From: Massilia yuzhufengensis
GTDB lineage: Bacteria > Pseudomonadota > Gammaproteobacteria > Burkholderiales > Burkholderiaceae_D
Assembly: GCF_900112225.1 (NCBI RefSeq)
Contig: NZ_FOLD01000005.1
Span: forward strand, 62,001-126,000
Length of the DNA stretch: 64,000 nt
Direction of reading: 5' to 3'
Part shown: one piece after another, positions 25,449-33,916 of the stretch
Layout of the letters: every line of letters starts with the position of its first letter
Numbering within the stretch: the first letter of the stretch is position 1
Position numbers and translations under genes: made by a program
Notes under the pieces: generated by a model
The model's input: only the letters and a program-made list of their open reading frames with translations
Databases searched by the model: none
Told to the model about the DNA's origin: nothing

Positions 25449-25461
25449 ATTGCGATATGTG

Positions 25462-25478
25462 ATTTCATATAGTGAAAT
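25462..25478. promoter_or_regulatory. Palindrome ATTTCA-N5-TGAAAT upstream of the aceE promoter
   Basis: Six-bp perfect arms with a 5-bp spacer, ending 14 bp upstream of the -35 box. The half-sites match the palindrome at 25387-25396. A candidate operator for control by a dimeric regulator. It differs from the E. coli PdhR site AATTGGT-N3-ACCAATT. Confidence 0.5.
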
Positions 25479-25694
25479 ATCATGCTGCGACCGCACAATT
25501 TCTCCTATGGACGCTGCTTATCAATCCTATAACGAAGCGCCGCGCCGGCGCGCCGGATGAGCCTCCCTCCTTTGGAATAGCCCAGCAAACGCGCAGCCGT
25601 TTGATCGGGTAAATATGACAATGCTTCGCCCGGCGCGGCGCGCGATATGGATGCCGGCCTTATAATTTCGTTTTTGCCTAGCCCGAGCCAGAAT
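25479..25694. other. aceE-folD intergenic remainder
   Basis: No gene was found here. A TATAAT at 25661-25666, 28 nt before the folD ATG, is a plausible -10 box; no good -35 lies 16-18 bp upstream of it. The GC-rich palindromic stretch around 25545-25560 (GCCGCGCCGGCGCGCCGG) may be a hairpin. Confidence 0.4.
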
Positions 25695-26603
25695 ATGCCA
25701 GCCCAGAACATCGACGGAGTCCTCCTTTCCCAACAACTGCGTGGCGAAATCGCCGAGCGCGCCGCCAGGCTCAGCGCTGGCGGCCGCCAGCCCGGCCTGG
25801 CCGTGATCCTGGTCGGCGAAGACCCGGCCAGCCACGTCTACGTGCGCAACAAGGTCAAGGCCTGCGGCGATGTCGGCTTTCACTCGGTGCTGGAAAAATA
25901 CGAAGCCGACCTGAGCGAAGCCGCCCTGCTCGAGCGCATTGCCGCCCTGAACGCCGACCCGTCCATCCACGGCATCCTGGTGCAGATGCCGCTGCCAAAG
26001 CACATCGACCCGAGCAAGGTCATCGAAGCGATCGCCACCAGTAAAGACGTGGATGGCTACTCGGTGCTGTCGGCCGGCGAACTGGTGGCCAACCTGCCGG
26101 GCTTCCGCCCCTGCACGCCCTATGGCTGCATGAAGCTCATCGAATCCACCGGCGTCGACCTGCGCGGCAAGCACGCGGTCGTGATCGGCCGCTCCAACAC
26201 CGTCGGCAAACCCATGGCCCTGCTGCTCTTGCAAGCCAACGCCACCGTCACCATCTGCCATAGCGCGACGCCGGACCTGGCCTACCATACCCGGCAGGCC
26301 GATGTGGTCGTGGCCGCCGTCGGCCGCCGCAATACGCTCACCGCCGACATGGTGAAACCGGGCGCGATCGTGATCGACGTCGGCATGAACCGCGACGACG
26401 CGGGCAAGCTGTGCGGCGACGTCGACTACGCCGGCGTGCGCGAAGTGGCTGCCCACATCACCCCGGTGCCGGGCGGCGTCGGCCCGATGACGATCACCAT
26501 GCTCTTGATGAACACGGTGGAGTCGGCCGAACGCGTGCACTCCAGCAGCCAGGCATGCCCTGTCCAGGCGACCGGCATGGAACCGAAGCCTGGCGTGGCA
26601 TAA
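25695..26603 (+). CDS. folD: Methylene-tetrahydrofolate dehydrogenase/cyclohydrolase
   Basis: A 302-residue bifunctional cytoplasmic enzyme that interconverts methylene-, methenyl- and formyl-tetrahydrofolate using NADP. Seen are the catalytic Tyr/Lys segment [16 protein letters not shown] (about 51-66), the [12 protein letters not shown] motif, the NADP site [18 protein letters not shown], and [15 protein letters not shown] near the end. The start at 25695 gives the normal N-terminus; longer versions lack support. Slightly extended C-terminus (about 15 residues, ending KPGVA). Confidence 0.97.
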   Translation: MPAQNIDGVLLSQQLRGEIAERAARLSAGGRQPGLAVILVGEDPASHVYVRNKVKACGDVGFHSVLEKYEADLSEAALLERIAALNADPSIHGILVQMPLPKHIDPSKVIEAIATSKDVDGYSVLSAGELVANLPGFRPCTPYGCMKLIESTGVDLRGKHAVVIGRSNTVGKPMALLLLQANATVTICHSATPDLAYHTRQADVVVAAVGRRNTLTADMVKPGAIVIDVGMNRDDAGKLCGDVDYAGVREVAAHITPVPGGVGPMTITMLLMNTVESAERVHSSSQACPVQATGMEPKPGVA

Positions 26604-26632
26604 ACCAGAACGCATTTCAGGAAAAGACGACC

Positions 26633-28708
26633 ATGACCCTTGATACCAGCAATCCCCTCCTCGACTTTTCCGGCCTGACCCGCTTCGACGCGGTCAAGCC
26701 CGAGCACGTGACCCCGGCGATCGAACAGCTGATCCAGGAAGCCGCCGCCGTCGTGACCCGGCTCGAAGCGCCGTCCGACAACGTGACCTGGGACAGCTTC
26801 GTGATCCCACTGGAAGAAGCCACCGAGCGCCTGGGCCGCGCCTGGGGCGTGGTGAATCACCTGAACCATGTGATGGACACGCCCGAACTGCGCGCGGTCT
26901 ACAACGAGAACCAGCCGAAGGTCACCGAGTTCTGGACCGCGCTGGGCCAGAACGAGGCGCTGTTTGCCAAGTACAAGGCGCTGCGCCACAACAGCGGCTA
27001 CGACAGCTTGAGCCCGGCGCGCAAGCGCATCGTCGAGAACGCGCTGCGCGACTTCCGCCTGGGCGGCGCCGAGCTGCCGGAAGAACGCAAGGAGCGCTTC
27101 GCCGAGATCCAGGAACAGCAGGCCGCCACCTCGACCCGTTTTTCCGAAAACGTGCTGGACGCGACCAACGACTACAAGCTGCTGGTCGAGGATGAAGCGG
27201 AACTGAGCGGCGTGCCGGACGACGTCAAGGACGCCGCCCGCGCCGCCGCCGAGCGCGACGGCAAGGCCGGCTGGCAGTTCACCCTGCACTTCCCGTCCTA
27301 CTACCCGCTGCTGCAGTTCTGCGACAACCGCTCCTTGCGCGAAACCATCTACCGCGCCAGCGCCACCAAGGCGTCCGACGCCGGCACCATGTTCAGCGAC
27401 AGCGCCAAGTGGGACAACACGGCCAACATCGTCAAGCTGCTGCAGCTGCGCCACGAAGAAGCCAAGCTGCTCGACTACAGCAGCTTCGCCGAAGTCTCGC
27501 TGGTGCCGAAGATGGCGGAGAGCCCGCAGCACGTGGTGGAGTTCCTGGAAGACCTGGCCAAGCGCGCCCGCCCCTTCGCCGAGAAAGACCTGGAAGAGTT
27601 GCGCACGTTTGCCCGCGACGAACTGGGCATCGACGAGCTGCAGTCCTGGGACGTGGCCTATGCCTCGGAAAAACTGCGCGAGCAGCGCTACGCCTTCTCC
27701 GAAAAGAAAGTGAAGGAATACTTCCCCGAGCCGAAGGTGGTCGCCGGCCTGTTCAGCGTGATCCAGGAGCTGTTCTCGGTGACCATCAAGCCGGACACCG
27801 CGCCCGTGTGGCACCCGGACGTGCGCTTCTTCCGCATCGAGCGTGAGGGCGCGCTCATCGGCCAGTTCTACCTCGACCTGTATGCGCGCGAAGGCAAGGG
27901 CCAGGGCGCGTGGATGGACGACGCGCGCGGCCGCCGCGCCGCCGCTGGCGGCGCCGTGCAGACCCCGATCGCCTACCTGACCTGCAACTTCACCCCGCCC
28001 GCCACCGTCGATGGCAAGCTGCAGCCATCGCTGTTCACGCACGACGAAGTCATCACCCTGTTCCACGAATTCGGCCACGGCCTGCACCACATGCTCACCG
28101 AAGTCGAGGAGCTGTCGGTATCGGGCATCTCGGGCGTGGAATGGGATGCGGTGGAACTGCCGTCCCAGTTCATGGAAAACTTCTGCTGGGAGTGGGACAA
28201 GCTGCAGCAGATGACGGCCCACGTGAAGACCGGCGAACCGCTGCCGCGCGCGCTGTACGACAAGATGCTGGCCGCGAAAAACTTCCAGTCCGGGATGATG
28301 ACGCTGCGCCAGGTCGAGTTCTCGCTGATCGACATGCACCTGCACTATGACTTCGACCCGCAAAGCGAGCAGACCGTGCAGGACCTGATCAACGACATCC
28401 GCCGGCAGTTCTCGGTGCTGATCCCGCCCGCCTTCAACCGCTTCCAGCATTCGTTCGGCCACATCTTCTCGGGTGGCTACGCGGCCGGCTACTACAGCTA
28501 CAAGTGGGCCGAGGTGCTGTCGGCCGACGCCTATGCGGCGTTCGAGGAAGCGCTCGACAGCGGCAACCTGGTGGAAACCGGCAAGCGCTTCCAGCGCGAG
28601 ATCCTGGCCGTGGGCGGTTCGCGCCCGGCGCTGGAATCGTTCAAGGCCTTCCGCGGCCGCGAGCCGTCGATCGACGCCCTGCTGCGCCACAGCGGCATGA
28701 ACGCTTGA
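26633..28708 (+). CDS. prlC: Oligopeptidase A (M3 family)
   Basis: A 691-residue cytoplasmic zinc metallopeptidase that degrades short peptides, including cleaved signal peptides. The active site HEFGHGLHHML (about 474-484) with the downstream Glu in SGVEWDAVELPSQFMENFCW matches thimet oligopeptidase/PrlC proteins, and YLTCNFTPP precedes it. N-terminal text FDAVKPEHVTPAIEQL is the family hallmark. It follows folD by 29 bp, with GGAAAA before the ATG. Confidence 0.96.
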   Translation: MTLDTSNPLLDFSGLTRFDAVKPEHVTPAIEQLIQEAAAVVTRLEAPSDNVTWDSFVIPLEEATERLGRAWGVVNHLNHVMDTPELRAVYNENQPKVTEFWTALGQNEALFAKYKALRHNSGYDSLSPARKRIVENALRDFRLGGAELPEERKERFAEIQEQQAATSTRFSENVLDATNDYKLLVEDEAELSGVPDDVKDAARAAAERDGKAGWQFTLHFPSYYPLLQFCDNRSLRETIYRASATKASDAGTMFSDSAKWDNTANIVKLLQLRHEEAKLLDYSSFAEVSLVPKMAESPQHVVEFLEDLAKRARPFAEKDLEELRTFARDELGIDELQSWDVAYASEKLREQRYAFSEKKVKEYFPEPKVVAGLFSVIQELFSVTIKPDTAPVWHPDVRFFRIEREGALIGQFYLDLYAREGKGQGAWMDDARGRRAAAGGAVQTPIAYLTCNFTPPATVDGKLQPSLFTHDEVITLFHEFGHGLHHMLTEVEELSVSGISGVEWDAVELPSQFMENFCWEWDKLQQMTAHVKTGEPLPRALYDKMLAAKNFQSGMMTLRQVEFSLIDMHLHYDFDPQSEQTVQDLINDIRRQFSVLIPPAFNRFQHSFGHIFSGGYAAGYYSYKWAEVLSADAYAAFEEALDSGNLVETGKRFQREILAVGGSRPALESFKAFRGREPSIDALLRHSGMNA

Positions 28709-28713
28709 CGCCG

Positions 28714-29139
28714 ATGACCCGCATCGACTTCCACACCAACATCCCCGACAAGCTGGCCTACGCCTGCCGGCTGGCCCGCAAGGCCTATGCCGCCAAGGCC
28801 AAGGTGGTGGTGCTGGCCCAGGATGCGGCGCAAGCCGAGGCGATTAATGCAGCGCTGTGGACGGTCTCGGACACCGATTTCGTCCCGCACGTGCTGGCCG
28901 GCGACCCGCTGGCCGATGTGACGCCGGTGATCGTCACGGCCGACGAATCGGCGCCATTGCCGCATCATGAGATGCTGGTCAACCTCACCCGCCGTACGCC
29001 CGCTACACTGGCGCAGTTCGCGCGCGTGTTCGAAATCATCTCGCTCGATGAAGCCGACGCCGCCGCGGGCCGCCAGCGCTACGTGGCGTACAAGAAGCAG
29101 TCCTATCCCCTGACCCACTTCGTCGCAGGACAATCATGA
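28714..29139 (+). CDS. holC: DNA polymerase III chi subunit
   Basis: A 141-residue clamp-loader accessory protein that links the DnaX complex to single-strand binding protein. The start MTRIDFHTNIPDKLAYACRL, with KVVVLAQDAAQAEAINAALW and FVPHVL, is characteristic. It lies 5 bp after prlC and overlaps the next gene by 4 bp, so prlC-holC-DUF2486 is likely one transcript. Confidence 0.93.
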   Translation: MTRIDFHTNIPDKLAYACRLARKAYAAKAKVVVLAQDAAQAEAINAALWTVSDTDFVPHVLAGDPLADVTPVIVTADESAPLPHHEMLVNLTRRTPATLAQFARVFEIISLDEADAAAGRQRYVAYKKQSYPLTHFVAGQS

Positions 29140-29528
29140 GCCAAGATTCCGCCTTCGATGCGAGCATTCCGGTGCTAACCGAAGTCGTGACCGAGCCGGC
29201 GGCGCCGGCTCAAGAAGCGGCTGGCGAACAGCTCGAACGCCGCGCCACCGAGCGCTGGACCGGCGAGGAATGGAGCGTGCTGGAACGCCGCGTGACCGAG
29301 CGCGTGCTGCAGCAGTTGCAGGGGCGGGTCGACTTCGTGCTGGAACAGCGCGTGCGCGACGCCATGGCCGACGCCATGCAGCGCACCCTGGAGGTATTCA
29401 CCGCCGACCTGCGCGCGGGATTACATGAAGCGCTGGGCGACATCGTCAGGCAGGCCTTCGCCAAAGAACTTGAATACCTTCAAACCAGGGTGGTCGGCTC
29501 CGCCGACCGCGCGTTCAACTCCCTTTGA
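29136..29528 (+). CDS. DUF2486-like protein after holC
   Basis: A 130-residue acidic, mostly helical protein. The N-terminus FDASIPVLTEVV matches the short motif DSIPVLTEVV that I recall from the DUF2486 proteins found beside holC in Burkholderiales; the C-terminal half (about 50-120) is a coiled-coil-like helix rich in Arg, Glu and Leu. There is no signal or membrane segment. Its ATG overlaps the holC stop. The role is unknown; a replisome-linked function is only suggested by position. Confidence 0.75.
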   Translation: MSQDSAFDASIPVLTEVVTEPAAPAQEAAGEQLERRATERWTGEEWSVLERRVTERVLQQLQGRVDFVLEQRVRDAMADAMQRTLEVFTADLRAGLHEALGDIVRQAFAKELEYLQTRVVGSADRAFNSL

Positions 29529-29572
29529 TCTGACGCACCTCGCATGACCGGCGCGCCGCCTGACATGCGCCG

Positions 29573-29940
29573 ATGCCCCGCTACCGCTGCGCCCTCACCG
29601 GCACCACCTATTTCTTCACGCTCGTGACACACCTGCGTCGTCCAATCCTGTGCGACGACCACGTGCGCAACGCGCTGCGCCATGCCCTCCCGCAGGTACC
29701 CAGCCGCCTTCCTTTCAGGACCGATGCAATGGTCCTGATGCCGGATCACCTGCACTGCATCTGGACGCTGCCGGACGGCAACGGCATGTGGATTACATCC
29801 ACTTCAATCCGGTGAAACATGGGTTGGTCAGCGCGGTGGCTGACTGGCCATATTCGACATTTTGCCGATACGTACGCGCCGGCGTATATCCAGACGATTG
29901 GGGTGGCAATCCGGTGTGTGATGGAATGGAGTTTGAATAG
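29573..29940 (+). pseudogene. REP-associated tyrosine transposase, internally deleted
   Basis: The first part reads MPRYRCALTGTTYFFTLVTH and continues to MPDHLHCIWTLPDGN, the start and HUH active-site (HLH) region of a RAYT/IS200-like transposase. The next frame (from about 29784) resumes with HVDYIHFNPVKHG, containing the catalytic Tyr, and VADWPYSTF to the normal C-terminus at 29940. An estimated 50-60 residues of the middle are missing and the frame shifts at the joint near 29780-29790, so no functional enzyme is made. A family B palindrome follows at 29963. Confidence 0.85.
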
Positions 29941-29962
29941 GCATCGCGGCTGCGCGTCCGGT

Positions 29963-30000
29963 GGTTGAACGCGCGGCCGGCGGAGCCGGCCACCCTACGC
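29963..30000. repeat. Family B palindromic repeat next to the RAYT remnant
   Basis: GTTGAACGCGCGGCCGG, a short loop and CCGGCCACCCTACGC. The same half-sequences (CGCGCGG and CCACCCTACG) recur in inverted pairs at 50478-50580. RAYT proteins mobilise such REP palindromes, so position beside the broken RAYT is meaningful. Confidence 0.7.
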
Positions 30001-30059
30001 GACATTGCCTTCATGCTTGCGCTAAGATTGCTGCCTCAGCAATCCACGAACCGCTTTCC

Positions 30060-32207
30060 GTGAACCGAAAGATCCTCATTGCGTCGCTTGCCGGCGCCGG
30101 CATCGCCCTGGCGGGCACCGCCCTCTACTTCACCGACATCGTCCAGCGCCAGCCGGGCGCGCTGGCGGTGCTCACGCCGAAAGCAGCCAAGACGGTCCCG
30201 TTCTGGCCCGCACGCGTCACCACCGTGGCCGGCGACGGCATCCCGGGCGTGGTGGATGGCCCGGCCGCCGGCAGCCGCTTCGACGATCCCTTCGGCGTCG
30301 CCCTCGACCGCCATGGGAAAATCTTCGTCACCGACGCCGGCGACACCAACCGCATCCGCAGCATCGCCCCGGACGGCGCGGTCGCCACCGTCGCCGGCAG
30401 CCGCGAAGGCTTTGTTGATGGCGCGGGCAGCGCCGCCGCCTTCCACACGCCCTCCGCGCTCGCCTTCGACCGCGCGGGCAACCTGTACGTGGCCGACACC
30501 GGCAACCACGCCATCCGCAAGATCGCCCCTGACGGCACGGTCACCACGCTGGCCGGCGACGGCACGCCCGGCTACGCCGACGGCATCGGCCGCGCGGCCC
30601 GCTTCAACGGCCCGGTCGGCCTGGCGGTGGACGACGCCGGCATCCTCTATGTGGCCGACACCTACAACGACCGCATCCGCCGCATCGCCCGCGACGGCAG
30701 CGTGACGACCCTTGCCGGCAGCGACAGGCCGGGCATGCTCGATGGCGCGGGCAGCGCCGCCGCCTTCGATACCCCGAGCGGCATCGCGGTGACCACCGAC
30801 GGCACGCTCTACGTCGCCGACACCGGCAACCACGCGATCCGCCGCATCGGCGCCGACGGCACGGTCACCACCATCGCCGTCCCGCCCGAGGGCGAGCGGC
30901 GCCCGGTGCTGCGGCGCCCGGTGGCGCTGGCGCTCACGCGCGACGGCTACCTGTACGTTTCCGCCAGCGGCGGGCGCATCCTGCAGCTCACGCCGGAAGG
31001 CGAATACCGCGCCCTGCTCGACGCCGACGTGCCGCCGTCGGCCGACGGCTTCGGCCCCGACGGCACCGTGCAGCTCTACGGCCCGCGCGGCATCGCGGTG
31101 GAACCGGGCGGCAGCCTGCTGGTGGCCGATGCGCAGTCGCACCGCCTGCACCGCCTGTCCGCGCCACGCGCCGGCGAAGCGGCGCCGCTGCGGCCCCAGC
31201 CCATCGCCGTGCAACGCACCCAGCCGATGCCGTGGCCGGTCGGCCCGCAGGACATGGTGCATGAAGTGGTGGGCGTGATGGGCGAGGTGCGCGGCAGCTA
31301 CAACGGCGACAGCCGCGACCACTTCCACGCGGGCCTGGACGTGCGCGCCGACGTCGGCGCCCGGGTGCTGGCCGTGTTCCCCTCGAAAGTGTCGGATCCG
31401 TTCGCCAACTGGGGCTTCGATTCGCTCAGCGAAGGCATCAGCCTGGGGCCGCTGTCCTATATCCACATGCGCGTGGGGCGCGACCCGCGCGGCAAGCCGC
31501 TCGACCCGCGCTTCCAGGTGCAGCTGGTGCAGGAGGGCAAGGCGCGCGGCAAGGCCGAGCGCGTGCGCGTGCCGCGCGGTACCCGTTTCGCCGTGGGCGA
31601 TCCGATCGGCACCATCAATGCGATGGCCCACGTCCACCTCGACTATTACCAGGGCGGGGCGGTGGTCAATCCGCTGTCCCTGCCCTTCGTCGGCTTCACC
31701 GATACCGTCACGCCGCAGATCAACAGCATCGCGCTGTTCGACAGCAGCGGCAAGCGCCTGGCTGCGAAGAAGCGCGAGCCGCTGCGGGTGCCGCGTTCGC
31801 TGGGCGAAGTGAATATCGTGGTGGACGCCCATGACCAGGTGAACGGCAACCTGGCGCGGCGCCGCCTCGGGCTGTACAAGCTCGGCTACCAGCTCCTGCG
31901 GGCCGATGGCGCCCCCGTGGCCGGTTTCGAGCGCCCTGTGATTACCCAGGTGTACGACCGCCTCCCGCGCAACCCCGACGCCGTCAAGCTGGTCTATGCG
32001 CCCAGCAGCGGGATCACGGTCTACGGTAGTAAAGCGACGCATTTCGCCTATGCTGTAAACAACCGGCTGCAGGATGGCGAAGTCAAGGCCGGCAGCTGGC
32101 AGCTCGGCGCCCTGGCGCCGGGCGGGTACATCCTGCGCATCTACGCGGCTGACTATGCCGGGCAAGTCGCACTGGACGGCCGCGACCTGCCGCTCGTCAT
32201 CGAGTAG
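30060..32207 (+). CDS. NHL-repeat propeller fused to M23-type peptidase domain
   Basis: A 715-residue envelope protein starting with GTG and one TM or uncleaved signal (ILIASLAGAGIALAGTALYF). Residues about 55-380 hold six NHL-type repeats (for example FDDPFGVALDRHGKIFVTDA, HTPSALAFDRAGNLYVADTG, NGPVGLAVDDAGILYVADTY), a beta propeller for binding. Residues about 405-560 are an M23/LytM-like domain with both zinc motifs: HFHAGLDVRADVG (HxxxD) and MAHVHLDYYQGG (HxH), so it is probably an active endopeptidase or a peptidoglycan-binding relative. A further C-terminal beta-rich region follows. The GTG at 30060 is chosen because a longer frame runs into the REP repeat. Confidence 0.82.
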   Translation: MNRKILIASLAGAGIALAGTALYFTDIVQRQPGALAVLTPKAAKTVPFWPARVTTVAGDGIPGVVDGPAAGSRFDDPFGVALDRHGKIFVTDAGDTNRIRSIAPDGAVATVAGSREGFVDGAGSAAAFHTPSALAFDRAGNLYVADTGNHAIRKIAPDGTVTTLAGDGTPGYADGIGRAARFNGPVGLAVDDAGILYVADTYNDRIRRIARDGSVTTLAGSDRPGMLDGAGSAAAFDTPSGIAVTTDGTLYVADTGNHAIRRIGADGTVTTIAVPPEGERRPVLRRPVALALTRDGYLYVSASGGRILQLTPEGEYRALLDADVPPSADGFGPDGTVQLYGPRGIAVEPGGSLLVADAQSHRLHRLSAPRAGEAAPLRPQPIAVQRTQPMPWPVGPQDMVHEVVGVMGEVRGSYNGDSRDHFHAGLDVRADVGARVLAVFPSKVSDPFANWGFDSLSEGISLGPLSYIHMRVGRDPRGKPLDPRFQVQLVQEGKARGKAERVRVPRGTRFAVGDPIGTINAMAHVHLDYYQGGAVVNPLSLPFVGFTDTVTPQINSIALFDSSGKRLAAKKREPLRVPRSLGEVNIVVDAHDQVNGNLARRRLGLYKLGYQLLRADGAPVAGFERPVITQVYDRLPRNPDAVKLVYAPSSGITVYGSKATHFAYAVNNRLQDGEVKAGSWQLGALAPGGYILRIYAADYAGQVALDGRDLPLVIE

Positions 32208-32270
32208 CGAACCGGAACATTTCGCCTGTTCCTGCATCTGTCCACACCGGACTTGCAAAAGGAGACGAAC

Positions 32271-33818
32271 ATGGAACGCTATGACGTACTCATTGCCGGT
32301 GCCGGCCCCACCGGCATGGTGCTGGCGCTGGCGCTGGCCAAGCAGGGCATCCGGGTCTGCATCGTCGACAAAGCCGAAGGGCCGGGCACGACCTCGCGCG
32401 CGATGGCGGTGCAGGCGCGCACGCTGGAGCTGTACCGGCCGCTCGGCCTGGCCGACGAAGTCGCCGCCGCCGGCCGCAAGAACCCGGCCATCAACCTGTG
32501 GGTCAAGGGCAAGCGCCGCGCCCACCTCGACCTGCAGTCGGCCGGCGTGAAGATGACGCCCTACCCCTTCGTGCTGATCTACCCGCAGGATGCCCACGAG
32601 CGGCTGCTGGAGCGTCACCTCGAGGCCGCCGGCGTGTCGATCTGGCGCCGCACCGAACTGGCCGATTTCGAGGAGCGCGGCGAGCAGGTCGTGGCCCGCC
32701 TGCGCCGCGCCGGCGGCAGCGACGTGCAGGTCGAAGCGCGCTACCTGGCCGGCTGCGACGGCGCACGCTCGACCGTGCGGCGCCAGCTGGGCACCGGCTT
32801 TGCCGGCGGCACCTATGACCACATCTTCTACGTGGCCGACGTCCAGTCGCGCGGGCCGGCGGCCAATGGCGAAATCCACCTGTCGCTGGAGACTTCCGAC
32901 TTCGTCATCCTGCTCGGCTACGACGATGCGGGACGGGGCCGGCTGGTCGGCACCATCCAGGACCAGCATGCGGTCAACGCCGACGCGCTCAGCTTCGACG
33001 ACGTCAGCCACAAGGCGATGGCCAGCCTGGGGATGGAGGTCGAGCAGGTGCACTGGTTCTCGACCTACCGCGTGCACCACCGGGTCACCGACCACTACCG
33101 GCGCGGGCGCGCCTTCCTGCTGGGCGACGCGGCCCACGTGCACAGCCCGGCCGGCGGCCAGGGCATGAACACCGGCATCGGCGACGCCATCAACCTGGCC
33201 TGGAAGCTCGCGGCCGTGGTGCGCGGCGACGCGCCCGACAGCCTGCTCGACACCTACGAGCCGGAACGCATCGCTTTTGCCCGCAAGCTGGTCGAGACCA
33301 CCGACCGCCTGTTCAGCTTTGTCACGGCCGAAGGCAACTTCGCCAATTTCGTGCGCATGCACATCGCACCGATGTTCGCCAGCGCGGCGTATGGCATCGG
33401 GCCGGTGCGCGAGATGATCTTCCGGATCCTGTCGCAGACCACCATCAACTACCACGACAGCCCGCTCTCGAGCGGCGTGGCGGGACGGGTGCATGGCGGC
33501 GACCGCCTGCCCTGGGTGGCCGGCCTGGACAATTACGCGGCGCCGGCCCGGATCGACTGGCAGGTGCACGTCTATGGCCAGGCCTTCGCCGACCTGCGCG
33601 ACTGGTGCGACCGCCACGGCATGATCCTGCGCGAGTTCGACTGGGGCCGCGAGCACGACGAGGCCGGCATGGCGCGCAACGCCGGCTACCTGGTGCGCCC
33701 GGACGGCTACGTGGCCTTGTGCGACCCGGGCGCCTCGGCGCAGGCGCTGGAAGATTATTTTTGCGACCTGGACTACCGTCGCTTCCGCGTGTGCCAGCCC
33801 AGACAGTCCGTTCTATGA
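32271..33818 (+). CDS. FAD-dependent aromatic-type monooxygenase
   Basis: A 515-residue enzyme of the PheA/TfdB FAD-binding family (PF01494). The dinucleotide motif DVLIAGAGPTGMVLALALAK opens it, an internal DG motif appears in LAGCDGARSTVRRQLG (about 160-175), and the second FAD motif is GDAAHVHSPAGGQGMNTGIGD (about 287-307, quoted in part). It would hydroxylate an aromatic or polyketide-like substrate with NAD(P)H and oxygen. The start at 32271 has AAAAGGAGA at proper spacing, better than the TTG at 32253. No pathway genes adjoin it. Confidence 0.9.
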   Translation: MERYDVLIAGAGPTGMVLALALAKQGIRVCIVDKAEGPGTTSRAMAVQARTLELYRPLGLADEVAAAGRKNPAINLWVKGKRRAHLDLQSAGVKMTPYPFVLIYPQDAHERLLERHLEAAGVSIWRRTELADFEERGEQVVARLRRAGGSDVQVEARYLAGCDGARSTVRRQLGTGFAGGTYDHIFYVADVQSRGPAANGEIHLSLETSDFVILLGYDDAGRGRLVGTIQDQHAVNADALSFDDVSHKAMASLGMEVEQVHWFSTYRVHHRVTDHYRRGRAFLLGDAAHVHSPAGGQGMNTGIGDAINLAWKLAAVVRGDAPDSLLDTYEPERIAFARKLVETTDRLFSFVTAEGNFANFVRMHIAPMFASAAYGIGPVREMIFRILSQTTINYHDSPLSSGVAGRVHGGDRLPWVAGLDNYAAPARIDWQVHVYGQAFADLRDWCDRHGMILREFDWGREHDEAGMARNAGYLVRPDGYVALCDPGASAQALEDYFCDLDYRRFRVCQPRQSVL

Positions 33819-33854
33819 AGCAGGCATAAGCGGCGTTCGCGCCTGTGAATATTA

Positions 33855-33870
33855 TAGACAGACGTGTCTA
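33855..33870. promoter_or_regulatory. Operator-like palindrome TAGACA-N4-TGTCTA
   Basis: Perfect 6-bp arms with a 4-bp spacer, upstream of the SIMPL gene. It overlaps the -35 hexamer (TAGACA, 33855-33860) of a candidate promoter. The TAGAC half-site resembles those of TetR-type repressors of the NemR class. A second short palindrome (TAGATGATCTA) overlaps at 33869-33879. Confidence 0.6.
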
Positions 33871-33883
33871 GATGATCTATTGT
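33855..33883 (+). promoter_or_regulatory. Candidate promoter of the SIMPL gene
   Basis: TAGACA (33855-33860), 17 bp, TATTGT (33878-33883). The operator palindrome covers the -35 box and part of the spacer. Confidence 0.5.
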
Positions 33884-33906
33884 CGAGGGGTCCCCTCCCT
33901 CGACAA
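33880..33906. promoter_or_regulatory. Perfect 10-bp hairpin before the SIMPL gene
   Basis: TTGTCGAGGG, loop GTCCCCT, CCCTCGACAA. It ends within the AAGGA ribosome-binding site at 33905-33909 and 11 nt before the ATG at 33917. It may act as a DNA operator or, if transcribed in full, as an RNA structure limiting translation. Confidence 0.6.
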
Positions 33907-33916
33907 GGATCACCCG

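Noticed and set aside
29136..29528. Possibility that the gene after holC is a replication subunit such as psi
   Set aside because: No HolD-like text; the N-terminus matches the DUF2486 type instead.
30036..33656. Minus-strand open frame of about 1200 codons opposite the NHL-M23 and monooxygenase genes
   Set aside because: Antisense shadow with His/Val/Asp-rich composition; the plus-strand genes carry clear domain motifs.
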